Notes under the pieces: generated by a model
What the model saw: the letters and a program-made list of their open reading frames with translations, nothing else
Database searches by the model: none
What the model was told of the DNA's origin: nothing
In this document: positions 22,427-31,639 of the stretch, one piece after another
How positions within the stretch are numbered: position 1 is the first letter of the stretch
Layout of the letters: the number at the start of each line of letters is the position of its first letter
Made by a program: the position numbers and the translations under genes
NCBI GenBank assembly: GCA_039090855.1
Contig: CM076996.1
Span: 48,574,469-48,638,468 of the forward strand
Length of the DNA: 64,000 nt
Source: Macrothele yani
Taxonomy: Eukaryota; Arthropoda; Arachnida; Araneae; Macrothelidae
Reading direction: 5' to 3'

Positions 22427-23097
22427 TGATTAAAATTTGAGAGAGGAAAAATATGAGAATTGAATAAATAATGCACAGACGGGATTCCCGAAAACATAAA
22501 AAATATAAGTTTTATATAAAAAAAAAATTCCATGAAAAATATTGGAGGGCGAATGATATCTCACATCGTCATCCATTCCACCCAAAATTAAACAAATACG
22601 TGTACTAACAACAGAGATTCAATGTACTTCGTTAAATTTTGGGAGGAGTGGAAGACCGATGTAAGATATCATTCACCCTCCAATATTTTTCATGGAATTT
22701 TTTTTTTATATAAAACTTATATTTTTTATGTTTTCGGGAATCCCGTCTGTGCATTATTTATTCAATTCTCATATTTTTCCTCTCTCAAATTTTAATCAAT
22801 GTCGATTTTAACCGTTGCCCCCTTTCATGAGAGCGATTCCCCACTCAAAGGAATGCATAAGTCGAGATTTTCACCATGTATTGGATTTCACTCAGAAAAA
22901 GTGGGTCAGGATGGTGAAATTTTGAAATCTGAAATTTCTCTGTGCGGCGAACATTGGACTAAAGTGTGTGATAAGAAATCTACTATGTTAAGAGTCATAC
23001 AACAGACGTTTCTTCGATTCATTTCGTTTTCAGCTTTAATTAAGAAAGCATTGGAAAAAAAATAGTTTGACTTTGGAAACATTACAAACACCAAAAG
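22130..23097. repeat. ~970-bp inverted repeat (palindrome) near the right end of the element
   Basis: Arms of about 460 bp (about 22130-22590 and 22635-23097) face each other around a ~45-base spacer at 22613. They are nearly identical: the ATG frame of 88 codons on the minus strand (22426-22160) recurs on the plus strand (22799-23065) with only two residue changes (Q to L and G to C). The right arm stops within about 6 bp of the right TIR. The copy thus duplicates the promoter side and first exon half of the candidate gene. Confidence 0.92.
22799..23097 (+). pseudogene. Inverted partial copy of the candidate gene (exon 1 start)
   Basis: This 88-codon frame repeats the first 88 codons of the minus-strand candidate gene, with its upstream TATATAAAA, on the right arm of the palindrome. 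Homology continues a few codons into the second frame (L-E-T-L-Q-T-P-K) and then breaks at the TIR. It has no exon 2. The two near-identical copies fire away from a common centre, so transcripts of the two arms would be complementary only over the centre. Confidence 0.6.
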
Positions 23098-23102
23098 ACA
23101 CA

Positions 23103-23457
23103 CTCCCAACGGACCCACTCGGTCGTTGCCATCCCCCAAAATCAAAGATCCATCGAAAGTTCCAAGAAGCATCGCTAGGGGGCAGCACATCGAGTTGACA
23201 TCCCCCTATATTCACCCCTTTCCCTCTCGGTTGCTGCCATCCCTCAAAAGTTCCATTGAAAGTTCCAAGAAGCACCGCTAGGGGGCAGCACATCATAGGG
23301 ACGATCACGTGATAAAAATTCTGACTCGGGGGCAGCTGGGGCAGCCTTGGGACAGCCGGGGACAGCCTCGTGGACAGCCGGGGACAGCCTCGTGGACAGC
23401 CAATGTTAAGTCTATGGAGGGCTGTCCCTGTGCTAGAAGTCTCCATTTTCCTCTACT
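23103..23457 (-). repeat. Right terminal inverted repeat
   Basis: Inverted counterpart of 15589-16106, identical over the outer ~90 bases. It holds two ~170-bp subrepeats with the GCCCCCTAGCGG core in place of the three in the left TIR. A plus-strand open frame at 23309-23947 begins inside this TIR and runs in frame into LINE ORF1; that fusion is an accident of the insertion. Confidence 0.88.
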
Positions 23458-23463
23458 GGTACC

Positions 23464-23947
23464 TCTACGTTCTTCGGAGGGTATTATCTCCGAAAAGGAA
23501 TGGCAACCCCTCCGTCGTGTTGTTTCATCTTCTTCCCTTGGATCCCCTAATGTGGAGTCAGATCTAACTGTCCTACACCCATCAGCTTCTACCGGCGTTC
23601 CCACGTTGAAACGTACTAGACAAAGTTCAATCTCGCCGGTGACGTCATCTCCACTCTGCTCTCGTTCCCGTTCGCCAATTCTACAGTCTTCCTCTCCAAC
23701 TGCAGTTCCTACATCTCTTAAATCCCCAGCTGTTCCAAAATTGTTGGATCTAAAAGCTTTCGCAGAACATCTGGAAACTTTCCCTGCATTAGACAGGCCG
23801 CTGGCGCCGTCTGATCTTGCTCTCATCATTCTCAATAAACCGTCACGTCCTCTCAAGCAGCTATACTGCGTTCAATCACGTGATGCTCAGCTTCCTACTA
23901 TTATCACCCAACTTCAGAGTCTACTTGCTCTTTTTGCCGAAAATTGA
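23464..23947 (+). pseudogene. LINE ORF1, C-terminal part
   Basis: Continuation of ORF1 after the 7.87-kb insertion, open for about 160 codons. It is rich in Ser, Pro and Thr with basic stretches (S-R-S-R-S-P), then a more ordered end with D-L-K-A-F-A-E-H-L and S-D-L-A-L-I-I-L-N-K-P. It stops at a TGA (23945-23947). ORF2 begins about 100 bp later. Confidence 0.7.
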
Positions 23948-24049
23948 CACAGTCACTAATGCGCTGACATCTAACCTAAAGAAACGTGTGACTAGTCTTC
24001 ACAGAAGTGCTGATAGTAATATTCAACCACTACAACCTCTTTCACGTTA

Positions 24050-24394
24050 AAATTACTTTCTTTCAACTGTAAGGGATGCTCCGTCCCTCTTACCAATGCA
24101 TTAGTGTTTGGAGATATTACACCGCAGGATGCGGATATATTATTGCTACAGGAGACTACAACACCCCATACCACCGGTGGCGAATCTGGCTATTTCAATT
24201 CTACCATGTCCATCGACTTAGTTTTCACGCAAGACTTGCGGTGACCATCCATTTTCGTCTTCGATCCTTCATTATTGATGTCACGGTCAACCCGATTTAT
24301 CCTGACCTCCTGCTGCTTCTGTCCTTCCGACTTCACAACTTCCGATACCATATCTTCAACATCTATGTTTCCGGCAATCAACAGTATGCAGCCT
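24050..24394 (+). pseudogene. LINE ORF2, start of the endonuclease domain
   Basis: ORF2 supplies the nicking endonuclease and reverse transcriptase. Here L-L-S-F-N-C-K-G and then A-D-I-L-L-L-Q-E-T match the first strand and the Q-E-T metal-binding block of the apurinic-like endonuclease. A frameshift moves the reading to the frame ending F-N-I-Y-V-S-G-N-Q-Q-Y-A-A, which is cut by the P-like transposon at 24394 and resumes at 28341 with L-F-E-H-F-V. Confidence 0.7.
24386..24394. repeat. 9-bp target duplication (left), ATGCAGCCT
   Basis: ATGCAGCCT precedes the left TIR and follows the right TIR at 28332-28340. P-family transposons normally make 8-bp duplications; one of the nine bases may be a chance match. 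Removing the element and one copy restores the LINE endonuclease frame. Confidence 0.88.
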
Positions 24395-24847
24395 CAGGGT
24401 TAGAGAATAAGGAAGGGCAGGCTCATCCTTTTGTCTTGCGGTCTCAGTTTCGTGTTCCGACCGAGGGGGAATTGGAAGGCGCGGAATTTGACGTCACTGC
24501 GAGGACACTCGGTGACCCCTGTGCCAACCCAGGGCCGGAGAATGGCGACATTCCAGTCGTTCTGTGCAGTCTATTTCTGTTGCTCCCCATTTAGTGGTAG
24601 TAGTTTATGTAGTTGTTTATTAACATCTGTTTTTTACTGATGTAAAATTTATTTTAACTAAAAATCAGCGTCTGTTTTTTATATTTTTTTCATTCAAAGT
24701 TATACGCAATATGCCTTCATCCTGTGCTGTCGCTAATTGTAGAAACACGCAAAAAGAACGCGGCGTTATTTACCATGTTTTCCCTTCAAATGTTAATGTG
24801 ATAAAAGAAAGGATTGTTAAGTGTAAGCGTGCTGACAAATTTAAAGT

Positions 24848-25059
24848 GCCGCCCCGGTGGCGCAGGCCTCTGATCGTTCGTCCGTAAGGGGTCCGGGTTC
24901 GAATCCCGGTCAGGCATGGATGTTGTGTTTGTCTTACGGCACTGGCTCTCTCCCTTCCCTGGAACCAGTGACCCTAAATTAGGGACGGGCGACTGCTTAT
25001 ACCCCATTGAGTTGCTCACGGTGGTCGTTAAACCTCCAACCAAAAAAAAAAAAAAAAAA
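24848..25059 (+). mobile_element. tRNA-headed SINE, copy A (in the THAP domain)
   Basis: It starts GCCGCCCCGGTGGCGCAG and has box B GGTTCGAATCCC, a body with 'cttacggcactggctctc', a tail with CCCTAAATTAGGG and a poly-A. Direct repeats AAATTTAAAGT flank it (24837-24847 and 25060-25070). Compared with other copies it lacks about 15 bases between box A and 'ggcctctgat'. It splits the Cys pair from the C-x2-H half of the THAP finger. Confidence 0.92.
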
Positions 25060-26241
25060 AAATTTAAAGTTGGAAGTGCAGGAATATGTAGTGATCATTT
25101 CCAAAATTCAGACTACAAAGATGACATGCGAAATCGCCTGCTTGTGCTTCCCGAAAAAAATAAAAAATTCTGAAACCCACAGCTGTTCCTAGTTTGAGTT
25201 TACCGAATGAAAAATCAACGATACATACAAGCCGAGAACATAGAAGAAATAAGAGAGATATCCGTATAAAGGCATTGAATCGAACTCTGGAGCCAAACCC
25301 CGAAAAGTTACACATCGATGAAGTTGCTTCCAATTCTGACAATGGATATTCAGAAGAAAAGTGTGCATCAGTTCAGTGCATGTCTTGCTCAGAGGTTAGA
25401 AGTCAGAACAAAATTCTCACCGAGAAGCTTGACATACTGGAACGAGAAATACGTAGCTTGAAAAGCAAACACAAACATACTGTTCGAGTTTTGCGTCAAA
25501 AAAATATCAGCATACGAAATAAGAGAGCAGAAATTGTGCTAATACGGAAAGCCCTGTCAAAAGATAATATGAAAAATAAAATACTGGAACAGATGGAAAT
25601 GAACCCCAGGAAAACTTTTACACCAACACAGATAAAGTTCTTCGCAACACAAAAAAATATTAACAAATGGACAGAAGAAGATATATCTAGAGGAATAGTA
25701 ACTAGAGCTATTTCAAGAAAAGCTTACGAATTTTGGAAATGTAAAATTGACATTCCTTTTGCCAAGTGCTAGCACGTTAAAGCGATGGTGTTTTAAATTT
25801 AGTTGTCACCCCGGAATTCTGCATAATGTTTTGCTCCTTATGCGGAAAAATAGCGAAACCCTCTCTGAAAATGACAAAGTTTGCGTCTTAAGCTTTGCAC
25901 ACGTTGATGGTAAAGTGTGTTACGATACAGGAATGGACCAGATTTTAGATCCGTACTCAAAGGTGCTAGTTGTTTTGGCTAGGGGAATATTGTCTTCCTG
26001 GAAACAACCCATGTATTTTGACTTTCAACGTACAATGAATAAAAGGCTTCTGTTTGAAATAATTCTAAACCTTGAAAAAAAAAACAGGAATTAAGAGCGA
26101 TTGTTTCAGATTTAGCTGGTTGTATGGCCTTGTGGAAGGAACTATTTATTTCTCCGGAAAAATATTTTTTTAATCATCCGCTAGACGATAGTTCTAAGAT
26201 TTGGATTTTTGCAGACCATCCACACTATTTAAAAAATTTAC

Positions 26242-26462
26242 GCCGGTGGCGCAGTGGTCTAAGGCGCTGGCCTCTGATCATTCGTCCGTAAGGGGTCCGG
26301 GTTCGAATCCCGGTCAGGCATGGATGTCGTGTTTGTCTTACGGCACTGGCTCTCTCCCTTCCCTGGAACCAGTGACCCTAAATTAGGGACGGGCGACTGC
26401 TTATAGCCCATTGAGTTGCTCACGGTGGTCGTTAAACCTCCAATCAAAAAAAAAAAAAAAAA
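26242..26462 (+). mobile_element. tRNA-headed SINE, copy B
   Basis: Full SINE apart from a few missing 5' bases. It begins CCGGTGGCGCAGTGG and has box B, tail and poly-A. The flanking direct repeat is AAAAAATTTACGC (about 26231-26243 and 26463-26475). It is the second insertion within the P-like transposase. Confidence 0.9.
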
Positions 26463-26796
26463 AAAAAATTTACGCAATCATTTCATTGACCATGGACTTG
26501 TCTTGCAGGACGGATCTGTGCTCCAAACTGGCATCATCAAAGAAGTTCTCGAGAAGGATTCTGGGGAGATAAAGTTGTGTCTTATATTGCTGCCGTGATA
26601 GCAATCAAAGGGAACGAGAGGCAAAAAGTAGGCCCAGCAAATACTTTGTTTTCAGCCACCACTGCAAAGGATATTGAATATCTAACAGAGCATAAATGCG
26701 CTGCAGTTTTCTTGAATTTAGTAGATGCATTTTTTGACATTATGAATAGCAGTTACCCACAGCCTGACAAAAGCAAACTTCTAAAAGCAGGTTTTT

Positions 26797-27006
26797 TTTA
26801 TTGGAGGTTTAACGACCACCGTGAGCAACTCAATGGGATATAAGCAGTCGCCCGTCCCTAATTTAGGGTCACTGGTTCCAGGGAAAGGAGAGAGCCAGTG
26901 CCGTAAGACAAACACAACATCCATGCCCGACCGGGATTCGAACACGGCCCCCTTACGGACGAATGATCAGAGGCCAGCGCCTTAGACCACTGCGCCACCG
27001 GGCGGC
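26797..27006 (-). mobile_element. tRNA-headed SINE, copy C
   Basis: Complete SINE on the minus strand: poly-T at the left, 'cctccaat' tail, box B and head ending GGGCGGC at the right. The flanking repeat is AAAAGCAGGTTTT on the left and AAAACAGGTTTT on the right. It is the third insertion in the P-like transposase and is in the opposite orientation to the other two. Confidence 0.9.
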
Positions 27007-28340
27007 AAAACAGGTTTTGGTATTAACTCCCTTTTTATACAACAAAATGAAATTCTGAGCAAAATGAAGTCAGAAATATTGAATCTCAGAGTAATGGGGA
27101 AAAATCATATGCTGCCTTTCCAAAAAGGCATTCTTGTATCAATATCTTCTCTTTTCGGTCTCTACGAGGATTTAACGCTCCGTGGAGTCCGTTACAGTTT
27201 AACTACTCGTTTGACTCAAGATGCCATGGAGAGTTTGTTCAGTCAAATAAGAGGCATAGGTGCTTTTTATGACCATCCCTCATCTACGGAATTTATTAGT
27301 CGTTTAAAACACATATAGCTGGCAAATAAATTGCCTAATTCGTCCAAAAAAGTTAATACAGAGTTTCAAGAAGGTAAAACGCTCCAAACATATTTGACAG
27401 CAGAGCTGCTAAAAGAAGCTTTCACTCAGCTGATAATCAAGAAATTCTTGATGAAGTATCTGGAGAAATAAACGCAGATGACTTAGAAGCTTTAGAAAAA
27501 ATTTGCAATGAGCCATGGCCGCAAGATTGGTACGACGACATACTTAAAAAAGTTGAAGATGAGCAATGTAATGCTGAGAAACAAGCTCTGAGTTATGTCG
27601 CAGGTTATATTGCCTATCGCTTACGCAATAAAGATCCCTCCCTCGGAACAATTTCTAGAAATGCCGAAGATTTTCCATCTGCTCAATGGATTAAAACTTT
27701 ATCACTCGGGGACTAACGGTGCCTTCTCCAAAGTGGATGAGGAAGTTAGATCAATTTGAAATAATTTTTAAGTCAATTCACGGAACAGAGATTTCCCTAG
27801 AGAAAGGCATAATTCGAAAATTAAGAACTGTAATAGAAGAGAAATTTCCAGACACCTGCAAAGAAGCTGTGAAAATTTATTGCCGCATACGAACATTTAT
27901 CAGAACTCGGTATATCAATCACAACAAAGATTTAGTCTTGGAAAGAAAATAAAATCAAAAGAAAACCAAATGCATAAATTCTGCCGTTAACAAACGTAGC
28001 ACAACGCTGTTAATATCTAAACCTGGTAAATATCTTCCTCCTTTTTAGCTATACAGGTATGTTAATAAATTTTTCTCTTTCTATTATTTACGCCTTCCGA
28101 TAAAATAAACAAAAACGTTACTTGCTACGATATACAGATGCATATAACGTTCAGAGTTGTGTAAAAAAATACGTGCAGAGGTGTTCAGCTTACTCCGACA
28201 GCTATGGCTTTTGCCCTCGGAGGCAGTATCCCAAATCGTCAGTGTACTCGCAGTGACGTCATGTCCTCCCCAGCAAAGAGACTTGCTTTGGACTGCCTGG
28301 TGGGCCAGCCCTTCCTTATTCTCTAGCCCTGATGCAGCCT

Positions 28341-28864
28341 GCCTTTTTGAGCATTTTGTTTCCTGTGTTCAAGGTCTTCCGGCCACTGATATTGTCATCT
28401 TAGATGGTGATTTTAACTGCACCCTTGACCCATCCCTCGACAGATCGGACGGTTTCATGGATACCAGGTATTTTCTTACCCGAGCACTTTCTACAGCCAT
28501 CAACCAGCTACAACTCCAGGATTCTTTTCGACACCTGCACCCATTTCTTCGTTCGTACACCTGGCACTCCTGCTCCACTTCCTCCCCTACAACTGCCCGA
28601 CTTGACCGGTTTTATGTTTCTTCAATTCTTCTTCCTTCAGTTATCTCCCTTTCTCACACACCAACAGTTTCTTCCGACCACAGCTGTGTCGTAAGGTGTC
28701 TTCACACCGGTCCATCTCCTCGGCAATACTACGTTGCTTGGACTCTTGATGATGATCTTTTACTTGATCCAACTTACGTAAATTCCATCCACTCGCAGCT
28801 CCAACAAGCCTTATATACGTTCCCTTTTGCTTCTTGTCCCTTGCAACACTGGTTACATGTCTAA
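28341..28864 (+). pseudogene. LINE ORF2, rest of the endonuclease domain
   Basis: It resumes after the P-like insertion with L-F-E-H-F-V-S-C. Then I-L-D-G-D-F-N-C-T-L-D is the D-x-N catalytic block and S-S-D-H-S-C-V the terminal S-D-H block of the endonuclease. The apparent frame beginning at 28157 is a false fusion of P-element end and LINE. It stops at 28864. Confidence 0.8.
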
Positions 28865-28921
28865 TCCCGGATTCTTCTTTATACCAAACAATATTCCCAC
28901 GAAAAACGTTCTACCGCCTCT

Positions 28922-30149
28922 ATGAAGATTGATGCTGAACGCTCAACTTTTTCCACCCTAGATCTTGATTCTCCGCTGTTTTCTCATTACCAAGCTGAAC
29001 TTCGTGCCTTGCTACTTCCTGTCTCCCAACAAGCTCTTCACCACCCCAAGCTCCTTAATCTCCAGCCAAATGACTATCTATGTGAACAGGTTCAACAACT
29101 GGAATTCCACAAAAGTTCTGCTCATCACCTCCGTAATCTGAAGTTACCCGATGGAACTGTTACTAATAACACCACTCTCATTTGCTCCGGTGTTAGAACA
29201 TATTTCCAGTCACGTTTTGCTCAGTTCCAGTCAAGTTCTCCGCATGTTGATTCGATTCTTCGTGCCTTACCACATATTCCACTGCATATTGTTGCATCTC
29301 TTTCTATGCCTATCACCCCAGCAGAAGTAGTACAGTCACTTGCCTTACTTAACTCTCACTCGTCACCTGGTCCTGACGGGTTGACAGTTAACTTCTTTCG
29401 CACGTTTTCCTCTTTCCTACACCCTATCCTATTGCCTTGCTTTACAGCTGCTTTTTACTTATCTGTTCTTCCCCGCGCTTTTACTCTAGCTCATATCATT
29501 CTTTTCCAAAGAATGCTGGAGTTGGATAACTGGCGTCCTATATCCATCCTTAATGTTGACTACAAGATTTATACTAAAATACCCTCTCTTCGATTGAACC
29601 CTGTCCTTCCCACCGTCATACATCCCGATCAAACGTACACCATCCCTGGCCGAAGCATTCATACTAATATTAATCTCCTCCGTGCCTCATATTGCCTTGC
29701 CCACCTTTCCTCCGAACCCTTAGCCTTCCTAAATCATAGTCATCAGGAGCTTGCCTCTGTGCTCTCTGCCTTCGGTTTCCCATCTGTCTTCATCAGAGCC
29801 CTCCTTGCCCTGTACCAGGACTCAGTTGTCCATATCCGGACGGCCTCCTTCCTTACAGCCCCCATTCCGTTTCGTAAGGGCATCCGTCAAGGATGTCCTC
29901 TTTCCGGACAACTTTTCTCTCTAGTCTTTGAGCCTTTTCTTTGCTCTATCCGTTCTCTTCTACAACCTCCCATCCTCCACCATTCAGCATAGCACCAGGC
30001 ACCATTCTATCGCCCTTACTGCCTACGCCGATGATCTCACAGTTCTTGTCCAAGAAGAATGGCAATTCACAATTGTTCTTGCATGGTATCAAGTGTATTC
30101 TGCGGCTTCCGGTGCTTCGTTAAACCTTTCAAAGTGTACAGGCTTGTAG
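28922..30149 (+). pseudogene. LINE ORF2, reverse transcriptase domain
   Basis: Open from 28922 to 29992, then one frameshift to a frame ending at 30149. Blocks in order: P-G-P-D-G-L-T (about 29370), D-N-W-R-P-I-S-I-L-N-V-D-Y-K (about 29526), D-Q-T-Y-T-I-P-G-R-S-I-H (about 29630), I-R-Q-G-C-P-L-S (about 29883) and Y-A-D-D-L-T (about 30025). Between H-P-D-Q-T and I-R-Q-G-C-P the stretch that normally holds the first catalytic Asp (F-D-x-V) is missing; the text jumps from L-N-H-S-H-Q to E-L-A-S-V-L. So even apart from the frameshift this copy lacks one of three catalytic Asp residues. The signature is that of the L1/Tx1 group. Confidence 0.85.
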
Positions 30150-31500
30150 TGTGGCTCCTGGAGACATCACCCTGATGCACCGTGGGGTGCTCATTGGACT
30201 TCCAGCAGTCAAAAGATACTTGGGGTTCACATTGGCAGCCAGGTCTCAGCGGCGGCTGCCACCTGGAGACCCCTCGTCAGGAAACAACGTCACACCGCTG
30301 CTTACTGGTCCAAGCTCAAGTGTTGTTTGACCTACCACAGTCATGCACGGCTTGCGCACACCCACATCCTCTCGTTAGTTTATCATTCCTGGATTGCACA
30401 ACCGCCACCAGCCTACGTTCAAACTGCAACAACATCAGCAATGCTCAGCATTGTTTGGTCATCCACTCATTGGTTATCTTCCTCAGTATTATCTCTACCT
30501 TCGACTTGTGGTGGCCTCAATATGCCAGAGATTACCATACGTTATAAAGCTGTAAGAATTTTCAATTTTCTCCGTTTGACAGTTCAACCAGACTCTTCCG
30601 CTTCCATTCTGCGGCTTAATGTTCTGACTTCCTCCCTTAATCCCTGCCTCACCGTCCATCTTCTTCTCAAGATGGATGTTCACACTGTCATTCCCCCCCC
30701 CCGTTTTCCTCTAGTCTACCATGAAGCTGTTCAGTTAATTCGTTCTTTACCGCTCATTCGTCTACCCCCTCTTCCACTCTCGATCTTCTTTCCGAGCCTC
30801 TTTTTTCTCCTCCGTCCTCCATCTCCCTACTGCCAACTTTTTCTTTTTCCCCGCATGGCTACACGCTGGTGTATTCTCCGTTTTCCAACTGGTCCTCTTA
30901 GTTTCCGACCTTTTTCCCACCCTCTCACTCTCGCCCGAACTCTCTGATAACTTTCTCCAACTTAACCATGCTCTTCAATCACTTTTTCCTTCCCTAGTCG
31001 ATTCCTCTGGCCTCCTTTCCGTTTCCTCTGCCTCTCTCCTTTTTCCGTTCTTTCTTCCCTTTTCCGGCGATTTCCTCCTTCTCCACAGCTTTTCCACCCA
31101 CACCCTGTACCGTTTTCTCCGTTCTTCTTCTGCGGTACCTTACCCTATCCCCTCTGTTCCTTCTTTTGCACTAACCTCGGTCTGGTCTATTGCCCAACAT
31201 TCACCGGCCCTCTCCTCAGAACTTAATATGCACTGGAGATTTTTGCACTATCGACTGCCTGTCCCTTCGACTTTGTTCCGGAGAAATATAGTATAATCAG
31301 ATCTCTGTCCCTTTTGTAACGTCTTTGGAGACGTCTTACACATGTTTGCTTACTGTCCGACGCTGCTTCCACTATTTCACAGTATGTTCCAACTTGCACA
31401 TCCTTCTTGTACCAGTGATCTCACCCTAGAAGATTATCGTTTCCTCGGCCACAGTTCTACAAGTTTCTCTTCTATTTTACCAGTTCGTATTTATTTATCC
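30150..31500 (+). pseudogene. LINE ORF2, C-terminal region with zinc-knuckle-like motif
   Basis: Frames at 30182-30547 and 30327-30947 carry the post-RT thumb (a Y-L-G-x-H-I-G-like stretch near 30215, L-V-Y-H-S-W-I-A near 30372). After about 31200, H-W-R-F-L-H-Y-R-L-P-V-P-S and then C-P-F-C, followed by H-M-F-A-Y-C-P, form the C-x2-C...H...C zinc-binding end typical of L1/Tx1-type LINEs. Multiple frame changes and stops. Confidence 0.7.
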
Positions 31501-31540
31501 TAGCTAAATATATTATTTTCTCTCACCTGCTAGTCGCCCT

Positions 31541-31629
31541 TCCCTAAATTAGGGACGGGGACTGCTTATAGCCCATTGAGTTGCTCATGGTGGTCGTTAA
31601 ACCTCCAAGCAAAAAAAAAAAAAAAAAAA
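31541..31629 (+). repeat. LINE 3' tail shared with the SINE, plus poly-A
   Basis: The ~70 bases from CCCTAAATTAGGGACGGGG to 'cctccaagc' match the 3' end of the tRNA-headed SINE, and a run of A's follows. They come directly after the LINE 3' region with no SINE head or body in between. In SINE/LINE pairs that recognise the tail, such a shared end is the sequence the reverse transcriptase binds. A 5'-truncated SINE landing here is the alternative. Confidence 0.7.
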
Positions 31630-31639
31630 CCACTGAGTG

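Larger units (their letters stand above)
15589..23457. mobile_element. 7.87-kb long-TIR element, Polinton/Maverick-like ends
   Basis: A discrete insertion in LINE ORF1. Both ends begin AGTAGAGGAAAATGGAGACT. The first ~90 bases of the two TIRs are nearly identical, after which they carry different numbers of a ~170-bp subrepeat (left TIR about 518 bp, right about 355 bp). Target duplications are 6 bp. Long TIRs, a 5'-AG terminus and 6-bp duplications are the published hallmarks of Polinton/Maverick elements. I find no polymerase B, integrase, ATPase or capsid gene here, and Polintons are usually twice this size. It is either an internally deleted or non-autonomous Polinton, or another TIR element. 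The inside is AT-rich, with a candidate spliced gene, a large palindrome and several tandem repeats. Confidence 0.72.
24711..27951 (+). pseudogene. P-type (THAP9-like) transposase, broken by three SINEs
   Basis: The start is the ATG of M-P-S-S-C-A-V-A-N-C, the first Cys pair of a THAP zinc finger. The finger continues after SINE 1 with G-I-C-S-D-H-F (the C-x2-H half) at about 25080-25110. A linker and a Lys/Arg-rich coiled-coil-like stretch follow (25194-25772), then a frame change into L-P-S-A-S-T-L-K-R-W and K-V-L-V-V-L-A-R-G-I-L (25747-26094), the RNase H-like catalytic core. After SINE 2 the frame resumes (26476-26790). After SINE 3, T-T-R-L-T-Q-D-A-M-E-S-L-F-S-Q-I-R-G (about 27200) and D-H-P-S-S lie in the GTP-binding/C-terminal catalytic part. 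A tail at 27719-27951 ends it. Several stops and shifts exist besides the SINEs. Confidence 0.88.
24395..28331 (+). mobile_element. P-element/THAP9-like DNA transposon, 3.94 kb
   Basis: The ends are inverted: the left begins CAGGGTTAGAGAATAAGGAA and the right, read backwards, begins CAGGGCTAGAGAATAAGGAA. Further in, TGACGTCACTGCGAG recurs in opposite orientation at about 24489 and about 28250, so a subterminal inverted repeat exists as in known P elements. The body holds one THAP-domain transposase relic on the plus strand and three SINE insertions. Without the SINEs it would be about 3.3 kb. Confidence 0.9.
14140..31629 (+). mobile_element. L1/Tx1-like non-LTR retrotransposon (LINE), split by two insertions
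   Basis: The pieces lie in order on the plus strand: a 5' UTR, ORF1 (14393-15588 and 23464-23947), the start of the ORF2 endonuclease (about 24050-24394), the rest of ORF2 (28341-31500) and a poly-A tail at about 31612-31629. Two inserted DNA elements with clean target duplications interrupt it. Without them the LINE is about 5.7 kb, a normal length for this group. Assignment rests on an RRM-like ORF1 with zinc knuckle, the N-W-R-P-I-S-I-L-N-V-D-Y-K reverse transcriptase signature and a C-terminal C-x2-C-x-H-x-C motif. No flanking target duplication of its own is obvious. Frameshifts and stops throughout make it inactive. Confidence 0.85.

Noticed and set aside
15589..23457. Integrated animal DNA virus
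   Set aside because: No polymerase, capsid, ATPase or other viral gene is recognisable; the ends and duplications fit a TIR transposon, so a viral origin is not supported by what is seen.
23305..23856. 183-codon minus-strand frame
   Set aside because: It lies opposite LINE ORF1 and the TIR and has no recognisable product; a shadow frame.
23309..23947. 212-codon plus-strand frame as one gene
   Set aside because: Its first ~50 codons lie in the right TIR of the 7.87-kb element; only the part from 23464 is LINE ORF1. The fusion is accidental.
28157..28340. N-terminal part of the 235-codon frame as an endonuclease start
   Set aside because: This stretch is the 3' end of the P-like transposon, up to its TIR at 28331; the LINE resumes only at 28341.
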